DNA from: Ophiura sarsii
Taxonomy: Eukaryota; Echinodermata; Ophiuroidea; Amphilepidida; Ophiuridae
Direction: 5' to 3'
DNA: 64,000 nt
Assembly (NCBI GenBank): GCA_035610835.1
Contig: CM069442.1
Coordinates: 28,907,798 to 28,971,797 of the forward strand
The notes under the pieces are model-generated. The model saw nothing but the letters and a program-made list of their open reading frames with translations. It searched no databases and had not been told where the DNA came from. How positions within the stretch are numbered: position 1 is the stretch's first letter; each line of letters starts with the position of its first letter. Positions 48,043-60,800 of this stretch are shown piece after piece. A program made the translations under genes and the position numbers.

Positions 48043-50261
48043 TAATAATATCTTGACCAATTTCTTGAGTCCATAATTGAAATGACTCATTATTCCTTCT
48101 GACATGGTACCCATCCTGAAACCACTATAGACGAGATATGGAGCCAATCTGGTTCAACAGGTATGTATCTTCTATGTGCTAACAGCTTGGGTATCATCGT
48201 GTTGTTAAACAGATCAAGGTAGCGTGTTTCATGTTCCCATCTATGAAGATATGTCCAATCAAAGTTCCATCACCACAGATTCTTGCCCGAACAAGCAGTT
48301 TCTGTCTGATTTTGGGGTGTCCACTTGAAATGAACCATTGTCTCACAAGAGCGCTCTATTCCTGTCTGTATTCATGGTTTGATTCCATTCACACGGTTCT
48401 TCCTAGTGATTTAGCCAAAGTGGCCCAGGTGATGTCGCAACTACTTTAGACAATTGATTGATCACTTCTCTGCTTCCTGACCACCGATGTTCATAAAACG
48501 AAGCTTATTAAAAAGCTGAGAAAATTTCCTTTGCATATTGTAAACAATTGCTAACATTTGTTTCAAAATTGTATAACTTTTTTTGGTTACAGCCTGTAGT
48601 GACTGAGAGTAGTCATGGTAGTTGTGTGTCCAATGACCTGACCTTTAAAGGATTTTGCAGACTATCATTATAACGTTATGTTATAATGTTAATGTTTGTA
48701 AATGTTATACAATTACACTAGGCTACCTAGAACTGAAATCGGTCGCTGGCGGGTCATTCTACAGTGACGTCGGAGACTTACAGAGGATGACGGCCATATT
48801 AAAGGGGCATTAAGAGATGTGGTGGAGGCAGCGCCCTCAATTACAAAAATGTATGATAAAAACTGTGATTTGTATATTTGTACAATTGTATTACCAAAAA
48901 AACATTAAACTGAGTTCCATTTGGGTGAAAACTGTTACAATAACAATATTAATACTCATCACAAAGTCGGATTTTTAACTAGTCTCATTATTACTTACCA
49001 TCATTTAAAGGGCCATTAAGAGATGTGGTGGAGGCAGCGCCCTCAATTACAAAAAATGTATGATAACAACTGGGATTTGTATATTTTTACAATTGTATTA
49101 CGTGTATGAACTTACACCTATGAGGATTAAGAAAAATCAGCCCTCTTTGTACAACAAAATGTCGATTCAAAAATGCTGGGAGAGCCGCAACCAGCATTTT
49201 ACATGGTTAGGGGTGGTATTCCAACATATTTAAAACATTGTTTTAATCAAGTTTTGCTGGTTTTTTTTAAAGAAATAACAATAATGACAATTTTTAATGT
49301 TCATCTTGAATTCTGAAGTAAATTAATTTAAAAAAAAAATCAATTTGGCAACGAGATGCGAAAAAAATTACAAAGTGCGTGAACGACTAAAATGATTGTT
49401 TTTGAAAATACACGCATTAACGGTAAACAGCTAAACACACCAATTAAAGTGATTTGCACTGGATGCAGGACGAACTTGTTTAGTTTAAAAAGTAACATGC
49501 GATATTTGGAATATTTTAGAATACGTATATGTATTTTACCAATAAGAAATGCAGATTTCGTTCACTCGTGCGCATCGTGACCGAGATGTCTTGTCCACAG
49601 GGAGCCGCCAGCGACCGTTTTGAGTTCTTAGAACCTACCTTAATGGACATTGGCTAAGTGCAATTGTTAAAAAAAACACTCGGGAAGACATTTATTGTTT
49701 ATTTGTAGTAGCAGTTATTCGATTAATTCCAAGAGTGATCAATTACCACGACAAACGAATGTATCGTAAATTGAACCCGCGTAAAAGGCAATCCATTCGA
49801 AAGGCTATGCAGATTGGTATTGGTATTGAATCTGATGTTTCTGAGTCCCAGACAATTGTTATCTGATGTATCATTTGCTGCATTCTACACTTTGTTCATC
49901 AATGGGCATCCAATTGGGTGCTAGTGTAAGCAAGATCATATGCTTAAGGAAATACATTAATAATTGATGATCACTTTTATCGTTTGAATGAGGTTAGACC
50001 CACACATTTTTAAATAACATGCGTTGCCTTGCTTAAATAAATGTTTAAATACTTTAATATCATTATAAATAATGAAAAACAAAAGGATTAACTATAGCAA
50101 TGAATAATGAATAAAAAGCCAACATTTTGAAATATTCAAGTGATTCTTATTATGAAATCATCTACACTTATATTGTTCGGGGATAAATTGGGACAAAACT
50201 ATTCTTTGGAAATGTGTACGTCAATAATAATGAAAGATTCTCATGTGTTGTAAAAGGTATT
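48043..50261. other. Intergenic with a 94-bp direct repeat
   Basis: 48801-48894 and 49007-49100 are near-identical (TTAAGAGATGTGGTGGAGGC, AGCGCCCTCAATTACAAAAA). Between them is sequence homologous to gene A intron 14 on either side of the TTAA element (ACTGAGTTCCATTT, CACAAAGTCGG). No gene is supported. A 72-codon frame at 48231-48449 has no recognised relative. Confidence 0.5.
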
Positions 50262-51412
50262 CGGCCGAGTGCACCAAACTGGCGCAACTTACGAACGATG
50301 TAAGCTACCACGCTAGTACTTATGCCCTAACTACAGCGTAAATTACTAGCGATGTTATTTTGAGAGCAAAACTGGAGAATAAGAACGGAACAGTGACTAG
50401 CGAGGTAAATATCCAAATAAATAACATCGTCCAACTTCAAATAAAGTTTTCGCAAGCGTCAAACGTGTGTACATGTATCGAACAGCAATCATGATGACAT
50501 GAATGGTGTTCCGTAGAATTATAAAAATGTGTCGTCAGTCGCTACGTCAAACGTTGATTTAAATAACATGAATAATGCAACATATCACACCACGTCCAGT
50601 CAGGTAATACAGTCCGTGAAAATGACGCCATTTTTCGTGTTCGAAATTGTCAAAGTTTGTTATCATTCTTTCACAAATAAGGACTAATTATATTATAAAC
50701 ACATTTTGTGCAAGAGTAATATACAAATATGGTATAAAATGGCAAAAATGTCACGATGAAAATCCGTTCGTTGTGTATAAATGGATCAATTATTAAATAA
50801 TAAAACTATCACACATAAACACTCGTTGATTTCTGTGGCGTGCGTATGCTGACCTCGACACTTACAATCGACGAACATGGGTTCGATCGCCGTGTTTTCC
50901 TTATTATTCTTTGAATTATTATTTTTAACTTGATGGTTTTTGTGGATAATTGTAACATCATTTTTATGTCAATTGTTTATAAATTAAAAGGTCCATGCGT
51001 TTTCATATTCTTTATTTTTCTATTTATTAATCTATCATTTATATCTTGATTGCTTTATTTAACTTCTATCTACATGATCTATATAATTATGTATATTATT
51101 TCCTGATGAATAAATAAATTTTACTTGAGTGTTCAGTTAATCCAAGCAATTGTTTTGATTAAAGTCACCTATTTCATCGACATACTATGTCAGTGTCAGT
51201 GTACACCTTGCAACTATTTTACATCGATAGTTGCAGCAGCATAACGCTAGGCTCCAACTTACTCTTGGGTCTGGGCAGGTATAAATTAATCGGTGTTTAC
51301 TAGCCTAGTAGTAGCTTACTCCGGTTTGGTGCTCTCAACATTATGAATTACCTCTCACTTTCTAGCGAGGTAGCGCTATTTCTCAGTTACTCGTCATTGG
51401 TGCACTCGGCCG
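50262..51412 (+). mobile_element. CGGCCG-TIR element, copy 2 (1.15 kb)
   Basis: The TIRs CGGCCGAGTGCACCAA/TTGGTGCACTCGGCCG-like are flanked by ATT on both sides (3-bp duplication). Internal markers (ACTTACTCTTGGGTCT, GCGAGGTAGCGCTA) match copy 1 in the opposite direction. The tRNA-like segment lies at 50832-50900 on the + strand. Confidence 0.8.
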
Positions 51413-52225
51413 ATTGTTATTTCCATAGTGGAGACATAGTTTGGGGTACAATATTTTATATCTTTTGTTTTTGGTATAGTTAGGTGATGTTTTTTATAAT
51501 GATTTAATAACATATCTTATATTACATCCTATACAAATAAACAATGGCTGTAAATATTATAAATATTGTTTGTGCATTATTCAATGTGTAAATACATGCC
51601 CCGAAATGAATAAAATTAGTGACATCAAGAGCTACACAAAAAAGTCATGTCCTTACGCCAAACATCATGGTTACTTTGCTGCCAGCACCTGATGGGTAGG
51701 CTATAGTATGCTCAGTTACCTATACGGGTACTTTCAAAGTACCAGTGAAGTACCACACCAAAGTAACTGTGCTATATAATGTGTGGCTACTTTGGTTGTA
51801 TCGCACAGGTAATTGTTTGTGCATTATTACCACATACATGTATACTTGAAGGGCATTTTTTGCATAAGGGCCTACAGACCATCCCCATATGTTAATCATT
51901 TTGCATTAGTGAATTTGCATTGACAAGTCCATGGAATTAATCAAATTATTGTATGTCTGTGTTCATTACTGTTTCTATGACTTGGATTAGTGCATCCATG
52001 CACGCCACTTGAGGCACCATTAATACAAGCCACATTTCACATAATGAATAGCTATCCATTCAATAATGCAAAATAAGTAACATGCAGAAGTGGATGTAAG
52101 CCAAATAGTTCTTCATATGTACTCCACATTCACTACGTTCACTTGCAGGTTATAGACGACGGAAAACCCATGTTCTACGGTTGAACGGACATCTGAGGTT
52201 GGGTCTGTTAATCGGACTTTTTACT
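51413..52225. other. No recognised feature
   Basis: AT-rich intergenic sequence. A local inverted pair (TACTTTCAAAGTA) occurs near 51730. No gene, RNA or complete element was seen. Confidence 0.4.
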
Positions 52226-53211
52226 GGGCAGTTCCGTAATTAGGTAACCCAAATTGAAGAAATTGAAAAAATTGAAAATCGTCGATATAACCTAACTTAT
52301 GTATCATATCAAAGGTTATGGGTTGTAGTTTCATGATATAATTTGGAATTTGATCTAACATTCTCGGTTTGGCTGATTTTGAGGTTGTCGCGGACGTACA
52401 GGGCATTTTTTAGTAGAAATCGCACCATGGAAGTGCAATTATTTCCATGAATGAACTAAGGCAAGTATTACAAATTGATACAATCAATACAACAATGAAC
52501 ATGTGTTATGTATCATATAAAAAGTTACTTAAAATGACCAAAATATTTAAGAATTATGCTTTTTGGATTAAATTTGGTACCTTCTGTTGCGGACGTACAC
52601 TTCCCAAAAGCTGCTACTTTTAACCACTCTGTTCAATACTTTGGTAATGTTGGAAACCAATGAAGTAAGTATTTTTCTAAAGCTGATGATTCATACTTAA
52701 TGTTTAAAACTTATTTTGTTCTGTATCTGTTTACATGTTTAATACATGGTCTTTTGTTAGTGTCGCGGACGTACATCTGTGTTGGACGTACATCTGTGTT
52801 CACAGATGTACGTCCGCAACACTAATATGTACGTCCGCGACGGATAAACATCAGTCAATTTTAACTTAAAGATAAAGGTTCTGATAATTTTCTCTGTTTG
52901 TTTTCTTTAGGTTTGTCCCTCTTACAAACAAAACAATATTAGTTTTCATTACAGACCTGAACACTTCAGAGAACTTTTGATAGGAATACAGGTGTACTGA
53001 AAAAATCACTTTCTCTGCGTATGTCCGCGACGGAGGGTTTTCACGCCATATCTCATTAACCGAAAATGGTACAGCAAAGGAATTTTCAGGTTTTATACTC
53101 CTACTAGAGATACTTGAAACCCAGTTGTTAATAATCAAGCAACTGGTATAGTTTAGATTTTGCAAGCCCTCAAAGTGTCTGAAATGTACGTCCGTAACTA
53201 CGGAACTGCCC
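52226..53211. mobile_element. 986-bp TIR element with eight internal GTCGCGGACGTACA repeats
   Basis: The termini GGGCAGTTCCGTAATTA (52226-52242) and their inverse (53195-53211) are flanked by TACT on both sides. The 14-mer GTCGCGGACGTACA occurs direct at 52387, 52586, 52762 and (shortened) 52781, then inverted at 52807, 52828, 53019 and 53185. The orientation switches once, at about 52800, where CACAGATGTACGTCC completes a palindrome. There is no coding capacity. Confidence 0.85.
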
Positions 53212-56200
53212 TACTTCAATATGACAATAAATAACAAAAATATGTAAACATTTTGATAATCTTGGACAAACTAAATAAAACAAACACAAATCCCTGACAT
53301 ATGGGTCGGTAGCCTATTCATTTGTACATAAAATTTCCCTCCCATTTTTAAAAAAGAAATCGGTCGGTCGGCCCGTTGAACAAGTTTTTCGTCGCCTAAC
53401 AGGTTTTTCGTCACACGTACACGTATGCTGTGAGTTCAATACAAAATTACCTGCTACTCAGGCATTATTTTAAAATCTTTACCTCAGAGACTAAATACAA
53501 GGTTTTATCTTACAAAATTAGAAACAATATGCATTTTACCCTAGAAATGATATACATGTATAACAATATCGTTTATTGTTGTTTATATTTGTTCACGTTT
53601 GTGACAGTCAAACCATGGTAAAATCTTGACATTTGTCTTTAAATGTTTTTATTTTTCTTGATCTAAAATAATTAATGTAAATTGAAATAAGGAAATCCTG
53701 TCTTTTGATGCTCTAAATGTTATGACAATATAATAATAAAAAAGGAACTTTTTTAGTATTTTGACTGTCTTTGCTAGGATCTTTTTTGTGACCTGTGATT
53801 TGCAGATTTTTAAAATGTATTTCAGCATCCTAAGGCCTTGTACAAATAAGAGAGAGTGACCTAAAACTGGTTTTTAGAGGATCATTTGAGAAACATACGG
53901 AGATCTGCCATGTTACCATGGGAAGCACGCAATGAACAGCGGAATGTATTGCGTGTTCGTCAAATTCAACCAGTGGTCGCAACGATGAGAATCATGTGGT
54001 GGGCGAACCTGCCCCGAGGGTGTACACGCCCGGTCTCCCCATTGTACGAAACTACAAGTTATTCTTTAAGGCAACAATATTGATTTTGTCTTGTAGTCAT
54101 ACTGAAACCCAAAGACCTCATATTTCTTTAAAATTTGGCAACATATTTACGCCACATTGAGAAGACCCATTATAGGCCTACTACCCATTCATTATTTAAA
54201 AGCAATTATCAAAACTTTGAAACCGTGGGAAATCGGTTCTTACATTGTGAGCATATGTGACCACAAACACAAAGGTTATTTCTATAGATGGGTGCATTAC
54301 CCGGGTCTAAAACTACCCTTTTTTTTCAAGAAAAAGGGTACTTTTTTTGAAAATCAGGTCGATGTTTTGAACACCCACCCACCTAAAAACACCAAATAAA
54401 TGATCAAATCCGGAGCCATTTTGAGGCAGAAAAACCTCTACTATCGTCCATGAATTCAAACCTAAAAAAAAAAATTAAAAACATTGTTCCACCCTGTATT
54501 GTGTTTTCCAAGCATTTCAAAATATTCCGAAACTTACTACATCTGGTCAATGTACAACGTATTTCACCGGTTTACGTGTAGTTGGATCCATTTGCTAGTG
54601 ATTTTCACGACCGCGTATTATATAGAAACCGTGGATTTCGGTACATTTTAGTACAAATTTGGCAACACTATTTCCATTTACCGATCCCGAGATGCACTTC
54701 GTTAAAGACGATAATTTGTTTTCTCGTAATTACGAATCACGTGATAACCATTGGATCGCGCAAAAATGGCGAGATCACCCACCCCCTACTCAAAATGTTA
54801 TTGTCCGAGAGGAAATGACCGATGATTGTCAGAATTGGTAAAACGATTCCTTGGATCCATGTACATCGTGTTCAGCGATTAAAAGTGACATGTCATATGG
54901 GGTCACTAGGGTCATTCACCGATACAGGGGTTAATGTTAAGATATGCTCTGACTTTGACCGACTTTGGTGTCAAAGCTCACGAAGGGGTCACTAGGGGTC
55001 AAAATGTACTCAAAATTCTACCTGCCTAAGCGAAAATGACCGATGATTGTCAAAATTGATCACAAGATTCTGTACAACTAAGAGCATATTAAGGTCAACG
55101 CCCTCGACTAATATCCGTGATATCTGATCACAAATTATCTCTAGTGTCATATGTCTTTTTACTCATAGAAACCACTACAGATTCTAGAAAGAGTAGGCCT
55201 ACCTCTAGATATAGTACCAGTAAATAAACAAACCGCGATAGCTCTATCAAAATGAATTTACTAAAAAGGTGACCCATCACATCAAAATGGACATGTTGGA
55301 GGCCCGAGTCAAATCTGAGTTATTAGTATGACTTGAAAGAGCATATGTTAAGCTTTGAAATGATACCATGTTAAGGTAATCGGACTTTGTAATCACAAGA
55401 TATGATTTGAAGAAGTGCATTTTTTCTTTTCTTTTCTTTAAATTTCACCAAATGTATTGGTCTCTAATCTCAAAACTGTGTTTGCCGACAGCATGTCCTT
55501 TTTATGTGACTGGTCACATCAGCAATATATCACTTCCTTGGGGACTTAAAATAGCCAAAAATGAAAGCAAACAGTCTCAGCGTTGATACTTTCTTCAATT
55601 GTTAAGAGTTTTTATTCTCCATGATATTCTTTTCCTCCCTTAAAAACCCACATATTCCGGGTCGGCAATCTACGTAGGGTTGGTCGAGTTAGCCCAATCA
55701 ACCAATTTTGTGAGGCCATATTGACTGATACATGTTAGCATCAATTATTAAATGTTGATATTGTATTTGATTTTGATTGCCTGTATGCAATACGTTCATT
55801 ACGTTCATAGAAAGACAAGGAAGTTTACTGACCCTCCATATTTACGTCTCTTATCATTTATAACACTAGTATCTTTTAAACAAAGCTACAAAGTTCAAAA
55901 ATATATGTTACCAAATCTAAATTTAGGCAAAATAGAGTTAGGTTGTTGTTATATTCTAGTCGTATACATTATGGTATAATGATGGCTATGTTAGCATGAT
56001 TCTAATTAATGAAATAGTTAAACGTGTGATGTTGGATGAAATACTATGTGCCTCTTTTAGCCGGACATTTGGTTTATTATTATTTAGCTGATTGTTACAT
56101 TATGTGACATAGGCCTATTTCCGATGCTGTTGTTACAGATTGTAGCTTAATTAAGACATCAACAATTTTTCCGAAGCAAAATCAAGAAAAAATCGTGAGT

Positions 56201-57373
56201 ATGAAACTTAGAGTATGAAAGATGAAGGCCTATGTAATTTCTCCAGAACCTTTTTGGTTGTAAATATTTCACGGGGTATAATTTTCAATTAGGGCAATTA
56301 TACATAATGAGCAGATGAAGTATCTGGGAAATTAATAAGTGTAATGTGTTGGCACTTGGCAGCAATGATAAATAGTTATAAATGGTTTTTCCCATCAGTA
56401 CTTGCATATATATTTTTTGGTTTTGAATATTTGAACTTCTACTTATTTAAAGAATCCCTATAGGCTCTTTTTTTTAAAACTTAACCAAATTGAATATGAT
56501 TTATTTTGAATTGAAACTTGAATTGCACTGAGTTAGATTTTGATTTGTGTTTTTCTGTCATGTTTGGAAGCGGAGATAATTCGTCGATTCAATGAATGTA
56601 CAATAAAGGCCGGGTGCGATTCCCCTTGGTAGTCCGTTGCGCGCGACAACATGAATAACCTCTATGGCATCATATAGCAACGTCGCAACCATCATTCCAC
56701 GAACAAGGTTATAGATCATGTCTTAATTGGCCCATGACCAATCATATTGCAGGATTTGTGCCTATTTTGTATGTACTATAGACATACTAAGTGATAAAAA
56801 GAAACAATACTTGTAATTGTTTACAGCTTGTAACTCAATAAGTCGATGATGATCTAATGATCATAGTTTCAGGTTTCCCTGTTCTATATAAATGGCACAC
56901 TCAGTCATTCGGTGCAAGGAAATACCTGTTTCTTACTCCAATACTGGGTATTGTACTTTTTGTAATGCTTTCGATGGAGAAATCGAGATCTTGATTTATT
57001 TTGCAAATAAATGACTTTGATAATAAGAACATAGCGATACTTATTATTATTGTGAAACCAACAGACTTCCAATACGTTTGATCAGATAAACCATTTGGTA
57101 TTCGACGCAAATGATCGAATATAGCTACTAGAATTTTGGAAATTTCTGGAACTTTAAAGAATTTTGGTCAAGTTGTGGTGTTTTCTCCTAGTTTTTAAAA
57201 CGGAAATGTGTTGTTAATGACAATTTTTAAGTTGTATTCTATGGTTTTCAAGAAAAATTGAAAATAAAAAGCGTTTATGTAAATCACTGAGTTAACCAGT
57301 TTTGTGCCTCCCCCCACGTGTACCGACCAACATGCAAGTATCATTAACTATATGTGTTGCTTGTATTTTTCAG
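53212..57373. other. Intergenic between genes A and B
   Basis: Only short frames without recognisable domains occur (for example 53886-54083, 54157-54399, 54582-54818, 55752-55979). From about 57130 the sequence is homologous to the region upstream of gene A and probably holds gene B's unlocated first UTR exon or promoter. Confidence 0.45.
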
Positions 57374-57415
57374 CCGGTGAAAGTTACGATATAAGTGATC
57401 ACATTCGTCAGCAAA

Positions 57416-57623
57416 ATGTCTCGGTAAGTGTGTAATTGATGCCATTATTTGTATTTAGTGCCTGGTGATCAAATATTACTTATCTAAATCTCTGAATTTG
57501 CATGATCTAACGATGGTTTGATGACCGTCGTACATATCATTCGTGGTAGGTCAACACATCACTCGTGGTCGGGTAACATATCCAATACGGCTTTCCGTAC
57601 AATGCCTATAACATAGGACATAC

Positions 57624-57655
<32 letters not shown>

Positions 57656-57836
57656 TGACGATGACGAAGACAATGACAATGACAGTGACGATGACGATGA
57701 CGATGACGATGATGATGACGATGACGATGATGATGATGATGATGACGATGATGATGATATATGATGATGATGTTCAACATAATGCGCAACATATCAAATA
57801 CGGCTTTCCGTACAATGCCTATAACATAGGACATAC

Positions 57837-57874
<38 letters not shown>

Positions 57875-60800
57875 CGATTACGATGACGATGACGATTACG
57901 ATAACGATAACGATGACGATGACGATGACGATGACGATGTTGATGATTATATGATGATGATGTTCAATTGATAAATTATAGATACATGATACACTGAAAA
58001 CAAGCTTACTGTACCGAGTATTATTTGTTTCAAAATTGGTCTCTAAAAAGCAAACCTGATATTGAGATATTAAATTGTATTATTGACGCAAATATTAAAA
58101 ATGACAAAATCTATTCATACAAAGTAAAGCAAGTAAGACATTTTGATAACAAATGAAAAGGTTTATTAAAGGTAGATGACCCGATCACATTTTCGTAACA
58201 CAGAATTATTTCAAACATACGGAGATTTTCATATCATATGAAAGCTCGTATTTTTCTCATCATCATACTGAAATTTGACGGCCTAATTCAGTATAATGAC
58301 AGAGAAATCGACGAAATAGCGTTGAATTACCGCGAATGGTGGTTACCACCGATATAGTTTGTGTACTACTCAATGGGTACAGTTCACAGCATCTTGTGCG
58401 TCTAAAATAAGAACCATAATAGCTATATGCATATCAAATTTTGGGACACGACGTTTTTAAGGATGACCTTTCATGTAGATAGAAAACTTCAAGTTGAAAA
58501 TCGGAACATCTACCTTTAAATGATGCAGCTGCACTTCCAAATGTAAATGTATATGATAATTATTGCATATATTCATGTTGTAGGTATCATGCACAAAATG
58601 ATTTCCACGTTGCAAAAAGAGAGAGAAAAAAAGAAAAAAAAGGAAAGAATCTTAACAAACATATTTTCTTGCCTTCTTGCTTATCTATATTTCAGAACAA
58701 CGTTAGTACAAGACATTGTGGATCAAGTCACGTGTGGCATATGTCTGGAGCATTTTAAGATTCCAAAAACCGTCATGCCATGTCTACATAACTTTTGCGA
58801 ATATTGTCTACAAGGCATGATCGAAAGCACATCTCATCCCACCGGACGCGCTTCCGCCGATCTGACTGTCTATGCCACGTTTAGCTTTCCGTGCCCTAGT
58901 TGCCGAGGAGCTGTCGAGTTTCCAGTCCGAATCCCTCAACCCTGGGATATGAGGCAGATTGCGCAGGGAGCGGTGAAGAAAGAATTCAAGACGAATTTCC
59001 AAATCAAGAATCAGTTAGATATCATCAATAAGAAGATAAAACAAGGTTGTCTAGAACATCAGGGGGAGATTAAAATGTGGTTTTGCAAGGCATGTAAGGC
59101 CAAAATCTGTCAGTTTTGTGTGATTCAGGACCACAATTCACCAGAACATGAAATAACACCGCTTAATCTCGAGCAAAAGAAACAAAGCTTAAAGTATTCC
59201 AAAGAACAAGCACAGGAGCATTTTGCTGAACTGGAATCGTCATTTGCAGATATGGAAGGACAGTTAGCTGATATTCACAAAACGAAAGGTAGATTTGAAG
59301 ACCAGAAAAAGTTATTCTTGGATGAATTTGTTGCAATCCACATCAAGTTAGAGACAATGGAGAGTCAGATATATAGCAAGCAACAAAACTTCATTCAGCA
59401 GCTAAAATCAAGTGAGGTGAAAATCCTGCAAGTGTATCAAGAAGTCTCAGAAGATTTGGAGTATTATAAGAATCTAGCTGATGCTGATTGTGGAATTGGG
59501 TCACTCTCTGACGAAACGGAAACAGAAACGTACTTGAAGCCAAATTGCATACCCGTCGTTGAGATACCGAAACCTCCGGAGATATCGCTGGACCTGTTAC
59601 AAAACGGTATGCTAGAGATCAAGAAGATCCTAACGAATATCAGCCGCGACTTTGAATTAAGCGACATTGAAGCAGAGCCTGGTTCGGTGTCTGAAAATGA
59701 TGTAAGTCGTTAAACAATTTGATCATTTTATTATTTTAGGCATCAATTACATTTAAGATTAAACTTGTCCGGGTGGTTAAAAAAAGTTTAACCCATATTC
59801 GACAGCGTTTTCTTCTATTTACTAATTCATGTTTATAATGTGTGTTTTTTTCGTTTTATTAAAGCAGTGGTTATTGAGCGTCACGGGCAAATAAATTTAA
59901 TATCTTCATTGTCTTCGTTTAGTAAATACGGTAGTTTATAATAGATATCACGTTCAAAATTGACTTGTCACAGATGCCTCCAAAGTTGATCTCAAAGAAG
60001 TCATACCTGTTCAAAATATTTGGATTTTAGACCATTGCAATCTTTACCAACTCCTATTTTTGCGTATTGATTTTTAAATAAAGACAAAAACGCTGTCTAA
60101 AATTCCTATTTTCGATGTCTTTGATTCCTGTTCCGAATCTTTTAGTCAAGTGTACTAAGATTAGAAGGTTACTTTGGACAAACCAATTGTGTACATGTTA
60201 TCGTTAACGTTCTAAAATGTTAAACAAAATGAGCTAAGTCTTAGACTTAATAGCCTCTACTTTGATCAAATGTAAAGAAATTTACCGAATGTTATTAGTA
60301 AGTAGCTCAAAATGGCTGCCAATAATTGTAACCTTTTTTTGAACTACCCGGTATTTTTTCCCTTTCACTCTTCGAATCGGCGTAATCCATTATACTATAG
60401 CGTAATTCATGCACCTAGTGAGCGTGTCAAAACGCATATTGCGGATGCACCGTCTAATAGCGTGGGCCAAATTATGTTGTTAAAGGGAATGTATTTCGTT
60501 AACCCTTTGCAGTTATTCAATTTAATTGGCCATTCACGCTTGGGTAATCTCTTATGTTCTTTTGTCTATCTCGTAATGGAGGTCTCGCTCGTTATCAAGA
60601 TATATGATTTATGTCAAAGTGATTTTGAATGTGACTTAGAGATTGCGACTTAGAGATTGCGACGTCCCCAAAACTACTGAATCGTGAGAATATCTAGTGA
60701 AGCATGTCAAGACCAACATAGCATACACTTTATTTCAGTTGACAGTCGTAATGGAATCATGTTTTTTTTTGTACAGGTCGTTGGAAATGGTAGAGTCAAC

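Noticed and set aside
48110..48450. Possible coding remnant on either strand
   Set aside because: Neither strand gives an uninterrupted frame with a recognisable family; stops break the best minus-strand reading.
57559..57954. Long overlapping frames on both strands (Met/Thr-rich and His/Arg-rich)
   Set aside because: They are translations of the GAC/GAT microsatellite in an intron, with no non-repetitive coding content.
58547..58695. Upstream ATG at 58547 as start of gene B's RING protein
   Set aside because: The bases before 58696 are intron: a good acceptor lies at 58690-58695 and gene A uses the same junction after an ATGTCTCG first coding piece.
60312..60653. 113-codon frame in gene B intron 2
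   Set aside because: No recognised homology, no splice support, and no counterpart in gene A. It is left as part of the intron.
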